Origin: Phoronis australis
Lineage: Eukaryota; Phoronida; Phoronidae
Assembly: GCA_002633005.1 (NCBI GenBank)
Contig: NMRA01000164.1
Location: 265,493 to 329,492 of the forward strand
DNA length: 64,000 bases
Direction: 5' to 3'
Both the position numbers and the translations under genes were made by a program. This document shows, piece by piece, positions 12,150 to 23,200 of this stretch. A model generated the notes under the pieces. The model was not told where the DNA came from, made no database searches, and saw nothing but the letters and a program-made list of their open reading frames with translations. Within the stretch, counting starts at the first letter, position 1. The number at the start of each line of letters is the position of its first letter.

Positions 12150-13433
12150 CTATTCCCACCAGAAGCTGACTGAGAAGCTTACGGATAACGACCTCAAATA
12201 ATGCCAGTATTTGGGCGGAATGTACAACAGTTCTCCAGGCTTCAGCACACACTCCACAGCCCGTGCTTCTTTAAACCGGGGAAACTTGCCCCAATCTGGC
12301 CTTTCCACATCCACTTGGCTTGTATTACTCATCATCATCCCTTCATAAGGATATACACAGTCAGTCTGGTCCATACTGAACATCTTGACATACTTGCTAC
12401 CCACAACCTGAGCCAGCAGGTTATGTTTGGGATCTTGATGCAGAGGAGACACTGTACCCCTGGGTCCGAACCAAGCATTCACATCCACGTCCTCACACTC
12501 ACCAAGACTACAGTAAGCAGGAATGCTGATGTCTTTTTCCAATTCCGGAATCTGATCAAACAACTGATGTTGAGCCAAGTAGCCAATTTTTTGATTACCG
12601 GATCCGAGTACGTGCTTGTCAATGAATTCATTGATGCTCATCAGTGATTGAGACCATTCGTCGGCCGTGTATTTTGATCCAATTTCGACTGGTACTGTTC
12701 TGTGACCAGCTTTGTTGCGTATATAGTCCAACGTCCATTTCCGAGAGCCAAGAGCTGGCCAATAGTGTATAGCATTTTCTACAACAACAGGAGTAGCACT
12801 AGCCATGTAGTGTTTCTTGAAGTGTTCCAACGACGGACACATGACTCGCTGAATCACTTCCCTTCCACTTAAATCAATGCAGTCCACTGGATCATTGTTT
12901 TCATCACGAACACATTTAATGTACATGTTTTCCTCTTCGTCTCCATCAGCATGCCTGCGTTTACAAGGTGCAACAGGACAGCTTCCAGTTTCCAACAGAT
13001 GGAGCTCTTTCACAATTTCCGTCAATGACACACCATCTTGTGTAGGTGCTCCCATGAGCAAACCCATATCACATGTTTTGATAGCTCCTTTATAACTTCT
13101 ACCATCAGATATTTTTAATAGAGCACATTCACATAACACTTTAAGTACAGAGGTCTCGTAATATAAATACCTCCAGTTCATATTCACGTCTTTCCAGTAT
13201 CCTGTGTTCAATTTTTCCCAAGTGATATCGAGAAGTATTTTACACACAGCGAGGGAGTCATCAAAGTCGGCTTCAAAGAATTTGTCACACAGCTGCTTAA
13301 TTTGTACATTAATCGATGGCTGTATGATAGAGTGGTCAATACTGGCAAATATTGCTTCCCGTGTTAATGGAACAAAACACCTGATAGAATCTTGAAAGTT
13401 TTCAAGCAATTTTGGTGAGACCGCATTCTCCAT
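12150..13433 (-). CDS. KDM8: KDM8 / JMJD5, JmjC-domain 2-oxoglutarate oxygenase
   Basis: A 427-residue protein in one exon, close to the usual length of about 416. Family knowledge: KDM8 is a nuclear/cytosolic Fe(II)- and 2-oxoglutarate-dependent oxygenase, first reported as an H3K36me2 demethylase and biochemically an arginyl C3-hydroxylase, linked to cell cycle and genome stability. Seen: an N-terminal helical region, then a JmjC domain with the iron triad H332, D334 (motif PLHQDP) and H411 (KYWHY), and K347 in GSKYVK as likely co-substrate lysine. It ends SFSVSFWWE, typical of the family. I start at ATG 13433 because TGTTCTGTTTCAG just before it is a good acceptor; the open frame continues to 13472 with no ATG, so that part is probably intron and the 5' UTR is spliced. 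All catalytic residues are intact. Confidence 0.95.
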   Translation of the reverse strand: MENAVSPKLLENFQDSIRCFVPLTREAIFASIDHSIIQPSINVQIKQLCDKFFEADFDDSLAVCKILLDITWEKLNTGYWKDVNMNWRYLYYETSVLKVLCECALLKISDGRSYKGAIKTCDMGLLMGAPTQDGVSLTEIVKELHLLETGSCPVAPCKRRHADGDEEENMYIKCVRDENNDPVDCIDLSGREVIQRVMCPSLEHFKKHYMASATPVVVENAIHYWPALGSRKWTLDYIRNKAGHRTVPVEIGSKYTADEWSQSLMSINEFIDKHVLGSGNQKIGYLAQHQLFDQIPELEKDISIPAYCSLGECEDVDVNAWFGPRGTVSPLHQDPKHNLLAQVVGSKYVKMFSMDQTDCVYPYEGMMMSNTSQVDVERPDWGKFPRFKEARAVECVLKPGELLYIPPKYWHYLRSLSVSFSVSFWWE

Positions 13434-14359
13434 TTGCCAGAAATCTGAAACAGAACATTGAAAAGTAGACACTTGCTAAAACATCGTTCAACTACAAGAC
13501 TAAAGTAACTGTTCCGACCCCACAAAAGTGAAATTTTAGCTTCACCCGCATAAGTTCTACAATACGGTTAATCGAATTTGCTTTACTCTAATGAAATATC
13601 TTGGTTGGGTTAAATCTACTTTACACAAGTTTTTACAGTGCTTTGTACTTGTACAAAAATAACTAGGCAGAATTATCAATTTTTATTTCAAAGGCCAATT
13701 CTTTTACCATGCCAAGAATTGTATGACACTTGGCTTACCTCAAAATCCAACTGCTGCCTGGTGGTTTGGCAATTGGCCCAATTATGTTGCTTACCCAGCA
13801 GAATTAATGATGAACAAATGGCAACGTTGTTTTAGGCTGTAAAAGTCACAGTTCATGTCCATTTTTCAAAATTCAAAAGCTTAACCACGTGTACTTTTCA
13901 CAATCTATTCAAAAGTGTTTTTAAAAGCTTTTAAAACCAAAATTTAAAGAATACTATTGTCACCCCATTGTGTTTAACGATAATATCATGAGCTTGAGGA
14001 GGTGTAATTAACTACAACTGTATGGAATTTGTGATCGTTGCGGCAGATTCTGAGGTACGCAAACCAGTCGAGTTGCTCAATCTTGACCGGTGAGGATCTC
14101 ACCGTAGAATTCTTTTCACGACTATCTAAATGGCCTTTGCCACTGGCTCTGAAGCTTTGGTGTTGGCAAAGTTTCAATCAATGGGAGCAATTAACTTTGG
14201 TCTTGGATCGTAGTTAAAAATACAATTTAACAACGTGGCATCGATGCTTCGCGGCTACAATGGGAAAGCTTAACTTCGATGTCACCGAAGTTACCAACAG
14301 GGGTCACTGCATTTGCCAACACCAGACGGCTATTGATTAATATTTAATATTTTTTGTTT

Positions 14360-14730
14360 TAAAATTCTCCAGTTTGGGATTACCTCTAAAATTTGTAACA
14401 CAGAAATTCATGCCAAAATTGAATTTTCTCAGTCCTGAAGATTGGAACAAGGGTAATTTTGACATTTATCAAATTTCTCGAACATTGGACGCTGTATTTT
14501 GTATCTAAAAAGTCAATGATAAAATCGTCAAAAATAATTGCAAATGCAAAATTTCTAAGTTTCCCAATTTTCTAATTTAGGACAACAAATAAATTGCTTA
14601 CATTATTTTTGAAAATTGGTACACGCACCGATATTGACCAAAATTATATATTTTTCACTGTCCCAAATTGAACAATTAACAGTATTCTGCTTCATTAATT
14701 CTGATGGGCTCGAAATATAATAAGCCATTT
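14360..14730 (+). repeat. Dispersed repeat family R2, copy 3
   Basis: See 10640-10960; same order of conserved blocks and same orientation. Confidence 0.6.
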
Positions 14731-15054
14731 ACCATGAATCATAAACCAGCAGTTGGAATATGAGAAAAGCTACTAATTAGTGTCTTCGTAAGATTCTGGC
14801 GATGAGGCTGAGGGTGTTGTGAGGTATAAAGCAAATTGTCAGCCTGCGAATTTATCCAGAAGGGGGTGACGGTCCAATAAAGCTGCTGCTTGCCGCAGCC
14901 AATCGTCATTGTTTCTTTGCCAAACAAGGCCCAAACAGTAAGACGCTAACGGGGAACCCCGGCCAAATCAAGGCTCGCCTCAGAGTGGCCGTATTTTTCA
15001 ACAAGGCAAGACAAAGACTATTGGCAGTGGCAATAGTGGCATGCAGAACTGGAC

Positions 15055-15161
15055 AATGGTATTGTGCTCCCTGATTTAGAGAACCAGTTTCATCCACTAA
15101 GTAACGGGCCCGTTATTCAGTGACTGTCTGGTTCTCTAAATCCGGGACCGCTATATCCGAC
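15055..15161. mobile_element. Palindromic MITE-like element, copy 2
   Basis: Arms GATTTAGAGAACCAG (ending 15087) and CTGGTTCTCTAAATC (from 15128) with outer GGGACCGCTATATCCGAC on the right. The loop starts TTTCATCCACTAAGTAACGGG, very like the loop of copy 1 at 1848. The left outer arm is more decayed than the right. Confidence 0.65.
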
Positions 15162-15864
15162 CAGTCGGACCAGTGCAAGCAAACTTTGCAAAAAACACCA
15201 ATATAAGGAAATAAACCAAACAAACGGAAAAACATGAAGAATTACGCGTTTTAGGATAAAGATAATTTACGTAAACCTTCGGAATTCAAACAATTGAGGA
15301 TTACTATAAGCAGTACACTGAGAGGTGCTGACAAACAACTCCTCGTGTAAACTCAGGTAAAATAGCAGAACACAGCTTTCATGCAGAACATCGATGAATG
15401 AAATAGAGGAAGTAGTAGTGCACCTGCGCGTACCCGAGCTTGCACAACTAAGAGTTATTAAAAGAAACGTTTTATAATTTTCTATACTAAAACGACCATT
15501 TTTATTAAGTTTCTAAAGAAATTTAAATATAAATGATTAAAAATGAAAATAATGTCTATAAAAAGTAGTTTTAAGAATAATTATTTGAAAAGAACCATAA
15601 GAAAGCTCTCTCCGTTAGCTGATTTTTATACTGATCCTTCATCTGGTTGCATGGGAAGCTTCCTGAGGTAATCTTGTTGCGAAAGTTGGGAAAAAAAACC
15701 TGCGAAAGTACCGTTGTGACTCTCAATCTTTTATATGTGGCAGATTGTATTATATTATGTTGTTTTTACGGTGCAGTTTGATTAGCCTTCGACGGGTGAG
15801 TTTAACACTTGTCAGAAAGTTGGGGATAAAGTCGGAAGCACGGGGAGCTGTGAAACAACGACCT

Positions 15865-16025
15865 GCCTCCCGTTCAACACTAGCCCTGCGTTCAGTAGAC
15901 GCTAGGACCTACGCTAGGACCTAGCTAAAACCTAGTCAAAGTCATTTAAAATACACGGCAGTATCTCACGTAATCTCGCGAAGTCTTGCTTTTTAGCGAG
16001 GTCCTAGCGTTACTGAACGGGAGGC
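15865..16025. mobile_element. 161-bp MITE-like element with inverted termini
   Basis: Begins GCCTCCCGTTCA and ends TGAACGGGAGGC (perfect 12-bp inverted termini). The inner arm GTTCAGTAGACGCTAGGACC is mirrored by GGTCCTAGCGTTACTGAAC, with a short insertion in the left arm and a CGCTAGGACCTA duplication. No ORF. It abuts the THAP element. Confidence 0.75.
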
Positions 16026-16644
16026 TGGACTAGGCAATGGCATCGCCCTGAATGCCGCAGGCATACAGGGGTGATAGTACATCCCCACAAAAAGTTACTC
16101 ATTTCAAAATACAACACATAAAATCGAATGAAACATGCATATATGCTTATAGACTTAAAATTAACACATACCTTGACTCTGGATACAATTTAGTCAACAT
16201 ATGATGAAAATGCGACTGCGGTTCACTCGACTAGTTTCTCTGACCGGGTGCCATTTTGAGGAAGTTACATGAAATCACGCCTGTTGACAAACAAAAAGTG
16301 CAAGCGACACAAATTTCACCTGATATCTTTTCATGCTAATTTGCAAGTGTTCCGCGCCACGTCTCGCGCTAGCCTTTGCCTAACTCACGTGACTCAGTTG
16401 AAATATTTTGTGGTTATTGCGCACACAATGAAAAAGTTAATGGTGACCAAAAAGGTGTAGTTGGAATTTTTCCCCAAAGTCACATTAAAGGAGAATGCCA
16501 TCCGATTTAATTAGTCTTTCTTACCATCTTAATCGCTCTATATCCACACCGCCTCTTATACGGTCGACCTCACCTTGCCGAGAGGTGTCGCGTTAACCTG
16601 TGAGGAAGGTGAGAAGCGACGTCAGTGGTTCGTCTGCAGAGTGA

Positions 16645-16968
16645 ATGCTGCTATATTACGGTGCATCAGTTCCCGCTTGTCCAAATTATGAAGCTGCGAA
16701 GAAAGCAGGTATATCGTTTTTTCGACTTCCTCGAGAGCCCGAAATGCTTAGGAAGTGGCTCGCGGTAGTGAAGAATGAAAGGTATGCTGTTAATAGCAAG
16801 CATGAGGCCGTGAAACATCTCCGTGTCTGTGGCCGGCATTTCATCGACAGTGGTTTTTGTGTGACGAATTCCGGCTTACAAAGAACTAGATCCATACGTT
16901 CCGTTGCCTATGCATGTTCACGGCGCCTCTCTAGTATTTCTTTATCAGTGTATTTCAGTTCGAACTGA
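16645..16968 (+). pseudogene. THAP zinc-finger domain ORF, probably frameshifted
   Basis: 107 residues. THAP features seen: C12 (VPAC), FFRLP at 25-29, W38 in RKWLAVVKNERY, and VCGRHF with C62 and H65, spacing of 49 between C12 and C62, within the family range. The partner cysteine of C12 is missing in this frame but TGC at 16662 in the +2 frame would give C-x4-C after a one-base shift, so an indel has probably broken the domain, or the real start is on an unseen exon. THAP domains are C2CH DNA-binding modules found in transposases and in genes derived from them. After residue 75 the frame has no recognised domain. Confidence 0.6.
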
Positions 16969-17612
16969 TAGCCTGTGAAACCTAAAGATCCAACTCGTAA
17001 AGTCTTCGTCGGATGAGCTCTTGACTATGTCGGGATTGGCGCTGGGCGAGTTGCCATGTAGACGTTTACTATTCTGCGTTGTTTCAAAATGATCTCATTC
17101 TAAAATGATCCTAACCAATGCTTATATAAAACTGAAACAAAGTCTGTCTCATTAGGTACAATTTGTAATGCCTTGGAGTATTCGTGAGTGCAAATGTTGA
17201 GAAGCCAGCAATGAATAAACCACTGCATTACCGGCTTTTGATGCCGGCAACAAAGATAACTGACCTGGCACCGAGGCCGTGTGAGCGCATGCTAAATCAG
17301 TGTTTGCTGACAGAAATCTGTTGTGAAACAATTACTCGATTTTATATGCTATTGTCACATGTTAGGGAATCTTTATTTAGAAATACAAATACATTATTCA
17401 AATCATTGTTACTGTACAACCTTTGCCCTGAGGGTCTGTGGAAGGGGAACCCGACTTCGCGGCCCCCGACAAGTAAGTAGATTTTCAGTTTGGTGGCTAA
17501 TTCATATAAATAATTACGTGCACATTATTTCTTTGGCTCACTATTATAGTCTTCTCGTGACTGGGGGTTTAGTTTCCAACTCAAGCTGGTTTATGTTCGT
17601 GTCCGTCCCGGT

Positions 17613-17718
17613 GGCCGTGACGGGCCTGATCTGGTTCCGAGCCACTGGCTGGGATAACGAGTCAGTCCGGCCGTGATGGGCCTGATCGGGTTCCGAGCCA
17701 CTGGCCAGGATAACAAGC
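17613..17718. repeat. 56-bp unit, two tandem copies inside the THAP element
   Basis: GGCCGTGACGGGCCTGATCT... (17613-17668) is followed by GGCCGTGATGGGCCTGATCG... (17669-17718), with few mismatches. GC-rich compared with the surroundings. Confidence 0.8.
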
Positions 17719-18623
17719 GTTTTGTGTGCTTAGAACTCAAAAAATCACAACTATAAACAACACAGATCTATAGGTTCTCCTGTCTATTTCACGGAAGAAT
17801 ACATCGAATTTATCTCCAAACAGACCCCAAACTTCTGCTACGTATGGCCTCAGTGCCGAACTTTGTAGGCTACGGTGTGTCCAAATACCAGTATTAATCT
17901 TTAACAGCAAAATAAAACAACACGTTTTTATAAGAACTCGGTGTATTTTTAAGGGTTTTACATTGGAGTTTGATTATTTATTGGTGTTGAACTATGAATT
18001 CAAGCGATAAGCTGACACCACTAACCCGTGTTGCGAACTGCTGAACAGACTGCGTGCACCATTTACGTCATTGGATAATATCAACACTTCCGTCTGCCGT
18101 CAAGTGTCAAGTAAAGTAACTGAACCTGCCGTTATCTAGTAGAACCACTCGATCTAAATTGATACAAAATAGGTTGTTTTTTGGGTGGCATTCTCCTTTA
18201 ATTATTATAGGTATGCTTCATCGAAGATTTGTGTAGAATCATAAAGGATCACTGAAGGAAGTAAGCACCTTTGTAAGTGATAGTTTTATATATTTGTGAT
18301 GAGGTGAAAACTTAATCATTGAGCGGATTTTGCCTAGCACCCGTTTATAATGCACGAGACGAAATTATTACAGAAAGCGATGGGAAGTATTGTAGCACCT
18401 AACCGGCCAATCGAGGGGCTACGTGTTGCCTAGACCTGGACTAGCCAGGTACTAGGTGTATGATGACTATCCTCAAAATACAGCTAGGTACCACTATGTG
18501 TTGAGCTCCAATAGACCTTGAAATTTCACACCGCCCAGTACTTTATTCGTAACCTCGTCGTGAAATTTTTATCAATTAATATGTGCAGCTTGTAACCGTT
18601 CTAACATAAATACTGGCGGTTGT

Positions 18624-19360
18624 GCCTGCAAAATCTGTGAGTCAACCGACACTCACCTTGCCCGTTGTAGCCGTTTAAGTGAAAAACAGGCTAATAAACG
18701 TCATTATCTTGCATAATTCTTCACCTTTTGTAACAAAGAAAAGTCTATCACTAGCACACACCATTTCCTAATTTTTTTGCTACATCTCTCAGGAGATGAT
18801 GGGAGCTTCGCAGCAGCAAACTTTATTCTGAAATTTGATTTGCTGATATTAACATACTACAAACTTATAACGAAGTGAAACCATTTGTGATAATTTGTTG
18901 CAAGATGTACGCGACCTCGTGGAATAAGAACAGTTGATTGAAGAATCGGCGAAAAAAGACGACACATAAGATCACTCCACAAATTCTGTTGNGCCTGCAA
19001 AATCTGTGAGTCAACCGACACTCACCTTGCCCGTTGTAGCCGTTTAAGTGAAAAACAGGCTAATAAAGGTCATTATCTTGCATAATTCTTCACCTTTTGT
19101 AACAAAGAAAAGTCTATCACTAGCACATACCATTTCCTAATTTTTTTGCTACATCTCTCAGGAGATGATGGGAGCTTCGCAGCAGCAAACTTTATTCTGA
19201 AATTTGATTTGCTGATATTAACATACTACAAACTTATAACGAAGTGAAACCATTTGTGATAATTTGTTGCAAGATGTACGCGACCTCGTGGAATAAGAAC
19301 AGTTGATTGAAGAATCGGCGAAAAAAGACGACACATAAGATCACTCCACAAATTCTGTTG
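18624..19360. repeat. 368-bp near-identical duplication separated by a single n
   Basis: 18624-18991 and 18993-19360 match over their whole length with two differences seen (AACGTC/AAGGTC and CACACC/CATACC). The only base between them is n at 18992. This is what two overlapping contig ends or haplotypes joined without merging look like, so it is most likely an assembly artefact and not biology. Confidence 0.9.
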
Positions 19361-20263
19361 CAGAATAACAGTAGAACATCAATTTTTCTAACATCAGCAA
19401 ATAATTTAGTTCACTCAAGGAAAAGTGTAGTTTTTAATGAAGCTAATTTTATGTCAGATTTTATTTAGCCACGTTTTTTACCCACATCGGTGCAAAGCTG
19501 TATATTTGGTTATATAGCTTTTAACCTTAGCCAAACTATCAAGTCACATTATTATGTGTACTAAACTCCATTACAGTCAATGTGCTTAAGGTCAACTAGA
19601 AATGTATGAGTGTTATGTGGAGGTCACCCCTCTGTCAGCCATGCCAAGAGATGGCAGCACAGATGAGGGACCTCTCTAGTGATCAACCACCATGCCGTGT
19701 ATTGTTACTGAGTGCTTTATTGTTGGGTCAAAGATGCCCAATTTCAAAGTAAAATGAAATAAGAATGAAGAGGTTTTATTATTAAGCCAGAAATATCACA
19801 CGAGGTTCGTGCTGACTACAGCTTGATTGCCTTTAACTGTGAGCTGCTAGCTCTTCTCAACCTCAGGAATCTGATCTAATCTGAACAAGTTGAAACCAGT
19901 TTCATAAAGATGCATTATGGGCCTCATGACTAACAAAGGTGGATTTTGGGTTGGTAGTTGGATGCCATAGACTTCTCAACCACCTCTGGACTTGTTTTAT
20001 TAAGGTATCATCTCTTATGTAACCAAAAGTTATGAAGCAGTGGGCTTTTGGAAATCTTGTACAATGGCTGTTGGCAGAGAGCCTGTAAATGAATTCCTAA
20101 AATGGGAAATGCATCGAGGAGAATTTGAGGCAATGGAAGCCATTGGACTACAGTCCTGTTTTTCATACGTGATGATGAAGTTGCATTCTCGTCATTATTT
20201 TTTTTGTTTTTCAGAATTCATTGCTCATCATTTAGCATGTAAACAGAATCAATCATACCCACA
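19361..20263 (+). other. NEK11 5' flank and probable 5' UTR
   Basis: No separate gene. A pyrimidine-rich acceptor TTTTTTGTTTTTCAG ends at about 20214, 49 bases before the NEK11 start codon, so a non-coding first exon upstream is likely. Confidence 0.45.
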
Positions 20264-23200
20264 ATGCCTCTTCCAAAGAAAATACCCCGTAGCGGCATAT
20301 CCAGGGCCAAGGCAGCACCGGAAAGTAAGAGGATCTTAGCCAACAGATATGAAGTTGAAAAGAAACTGGGTAGTGGAAACTTTGGTACAGCATGGCTCGT
20401 GAAGGATCTGAAGTGCAAGGATCCCAAAGAGGAATGGTATGAATCAGACAATTCATTCATTGACCTATTTTTGAAACTAGCAAAAACGCTAAGGAGCTAC
20501 GGTTTTTTGCTAGCATTTTGCTTGTTGTAAATAATTGTGACTGGTTCCGTGGGTCTTATTCGGGGGTTCTTTTGAGTTGCGCAAAAGCGGTTAGTGTTTT
20601 TTCCCTTTTGTTGCCTGATGGATTACTTCAAAGGATTCACACATGAGAAAGGAAAAATATCCTTTGTTCATTGATGTGTTGCTGAATATATTGTACTGGA
20701 GAGTGAATGTGTTTTAATACCAATTCTTATTTTAAAAGCAATATGGGGGGTGGTGTGAGAAAACTAACTGCGGACACCATCTCTGTCTGTCTGACTAAAC
20801 ACATTTTTCACCGAAAAACTACAAGTGTGTTCACCGCTGATGTGAATCTAGAATTAGACTCATTCTCTTCGTTGCCTTCAGGAAAGTTCTCAAAGAAATA
20901 TCCGTTGGCGACCTGCAGCCTGATGAGACCGTGGATGCTATGGGTGAGGCCAAGCTACTGTCTAAACTTAATAATCCGGGAATCGTGAAGTTCCATGACA
21001 GTTTTATTGATGGAGAATTCTTCTGCATTGTTACTGAGTACTGCGAGGTAAGGTCAGGCTTTTGGAGGTTCTCCAAATGATGTTTCAATCAAGAACACTG
21101 TTCTGGAATACTGTGTTTTTTCAATGGGAAACAGCATGGTGTGTGTTCATTCCAGAGCTGCACTGTGAAATACGATGTTGTTTCACCATGGTGTTTGGTT
21201 CTAGAGTACTAGAAATGTTGTGGTGTTTCATTCTTTAATTTTTTAAGTTGATAGTATTGTAACATGGTTTTGTGACGATAGACATCACACGACCTCTCCA
21301 TCCAGTTAGTTATTAAGTGGCTTCAAGAGAGAGTGTGAGGCCTGTTCCATCACCATATTTTCGTAGCCTACAATTATCCATCCGATGTGTGAGCTTCAAT
21401 CATATCAGGAAGTCATCTGAGTCAACGTGGAGAATGATAGTTGAATGCGCCAAGATATCCTTGTGATAACAATCTTTTTAAGCTTGAATGTTTGAAAGCA
21501 AGAGTTGACAGTATATGAGGAGGTAGACTAGGGATGGAGAATGATGTCCCATTCAGCTATTGAGGCCCAGGCTGAAGCCAGGATTTTTAACCCTTTGCTG
21601 TTATGATTGAAGTCTGTCCAGAATTGGAATGCTTCTGAGAAAATACTCGAGGTGTTTCAGATGGTGTTAAACATGCAGCTGGTGAATAGACTGTTACCAG
21701 ACCCTGGGCTGAGTCTTCATTATTTTGTGACCGCTGATATTTCTGTCCTATGATTGGCCTTCAACCTCGTGCTGCATTGCTCTCCCTTGGCCCACGTAAC
21801 CTGACATCACCCTCGGGATCAGTCCATGTTTGTACAGTATACATTTTGATTTATGCCTGACCCCATGCTACATTTATTGGATACAGAAAACATATCCTAC
21901 CTACACATTGCTTTAATTCAGGGAGGTGACCTAGGTGACTACATCGAAGATGTCAAAAAGAAGGGTAAACATACAGATGAGGGCCTAGTCATGGATTGGT
22001 TTGTTCAGCTTCTGTTGGCAGTCAGACATATGCATGATCGCCGAATACTCCACAGGGACTTGAAAACAAGGTAAGCGCTATGACGAACTGATTGTTGAAT
22101 ACAGCCTGTGTCAGTCATTGTTTTTGCTCAGCAGAATGAAAGTAGACTGGAGATGCAGGTCTTTTGCTAAGTCGTTTACCTCGGTTTTCTATTGTTGCAT
22201 ATGAAGGTGTGGAGGGCTAGGTAAACAATAATTAATGCTAAATATCTCCCAAGATTCTTGTTTCAAGTAAAAGTAATATTACACTTCAACACTTCTGATG
22301 CCCAGCCAGTTCTGGACAAATCTCATGAAACAAGTGCTTGTCTGTTTATTTACAGAAATATTTTCTTGAGGAATAACATGGTAAAAATTGGAGATTTCGG
22401 CATCTCACGGTTATTGATGGGCACGTCAGACCTTGCAACGACGTTCACAGGCACACCGTACTACATGAGTCCTGAAGTATTGAAGCATGAGGGATACAAT
22501 TCTAAATCAGACATATGGTAAGGAAATACAGAAATGCCTAGGATTTGGATCTTATCAAGGCTTGGAATTTTCCGCGGAAACGCGGATTTCCGCTTTTTTC
22601 AAATGTTCTGTCCGCGCATTTTATTATATTTCCGCGTTAAAAAAGTCGGATTTGATATAAAATTTCCGCAGCAAATTCCTTTCTTACCACGGCGTTGCGA
22701 CGACGTTCACCTCGAAAAAACGGAAGCTGCTCTTTGTGTTTCGGAGGAACGTAAATTGTCAACATTGCCGAGGCACCTGGGATAGCGTGGTGGGATTTTC
22801 AATGGCGCCTCGTGTGATTTGTAAACCGCGGTGACAAATACTACGGCTCAGCAGCCAAAAATATGTGAGGGTGGGAGTGGACAGTGGACGGACGAGGTTA
22901 AAAGACGCAGACGCATGCTACTGATGGTGGTAAGGTTTTTTTTTTAGTCCTCCCGATGTTTTTCGGCGAAAGGTTCACATGGACTATTTCAAGGCTGGGT
23001 AACGCGCATGTTTTGGGCTGTAAAAGTTTCTGCGTTTTTTGTCATTGGTCATTCCAAGCCCTGATCTTATGCTATTGATGATTCATAGTGTTTATCTCTT
23101 TTATGTTAGGCATTTTGTTTTGTTTAATGTGTGAAATTACTCATACAAGCTAACTATATTGTAGTCCTCGCATGCTCTTTTATTTGTTATTAGTTGCATG

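Larger units (their letters stand above)
13434..15864. other. KDM8 5' flank and intergenic sequence
   Basis: Should contain the KDM8 5' UTR exon and promoter, which I cannot place. It also holds an R2 repeat copy (14360-14730) and a palindromic MITE (15055-15161). No coding sequence recognised. Confidence 0.5.
16033..18435 (+). mobile_element. THAP-domain-containing transposon-like element, long copy
   Basis: Both ends of this 2.4-kb stretch match a 688-bp segment at 39187-39874 in reverse orientation: the left about 450 bp (from GGCAATGGCATCGCCC) and the right about 130 bp (to GGGGCTACGTGTTGCC). The middle, including the THAP ORF, is absent from the short copy. That is the pattern of a parent element and an internally deleted derivative. 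CTGGACTA occurs at 16025-16032 and 18436-18443, a possible 8-bp target duplication, and the ends carry a short inverted TAGGCAA / TTGCCTA. THAP plus 8-bp duplication suggests the P-element superfamily, but no catalytic transposase region is visible, so the class is inferred. Confidence 0.5.

Noticed and set aside
12201-12647. 148-codon plus-strand frame opposite KDM8
   Set aside because: Antisense of conserved JmjC coding sequence, no domain.
16269-16460. Frame sharing SLCLTHVTQLKYFVVIA with a minus-strand frame at 39369-39593
   Set aside because: The shared peptide reflects DNA identity between the two copies of the THAP element; neither frame is conserved beyond that block, so I do not call a gene.
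19617-19680. Imperfect hairpin resembling a microRNA precursor (GAGGT ... ACCTC with GCCAT/ATGGC near the loop)
   Set aside because: Several bulges, only about 18 paired bases and no other support; chance folding is likely.
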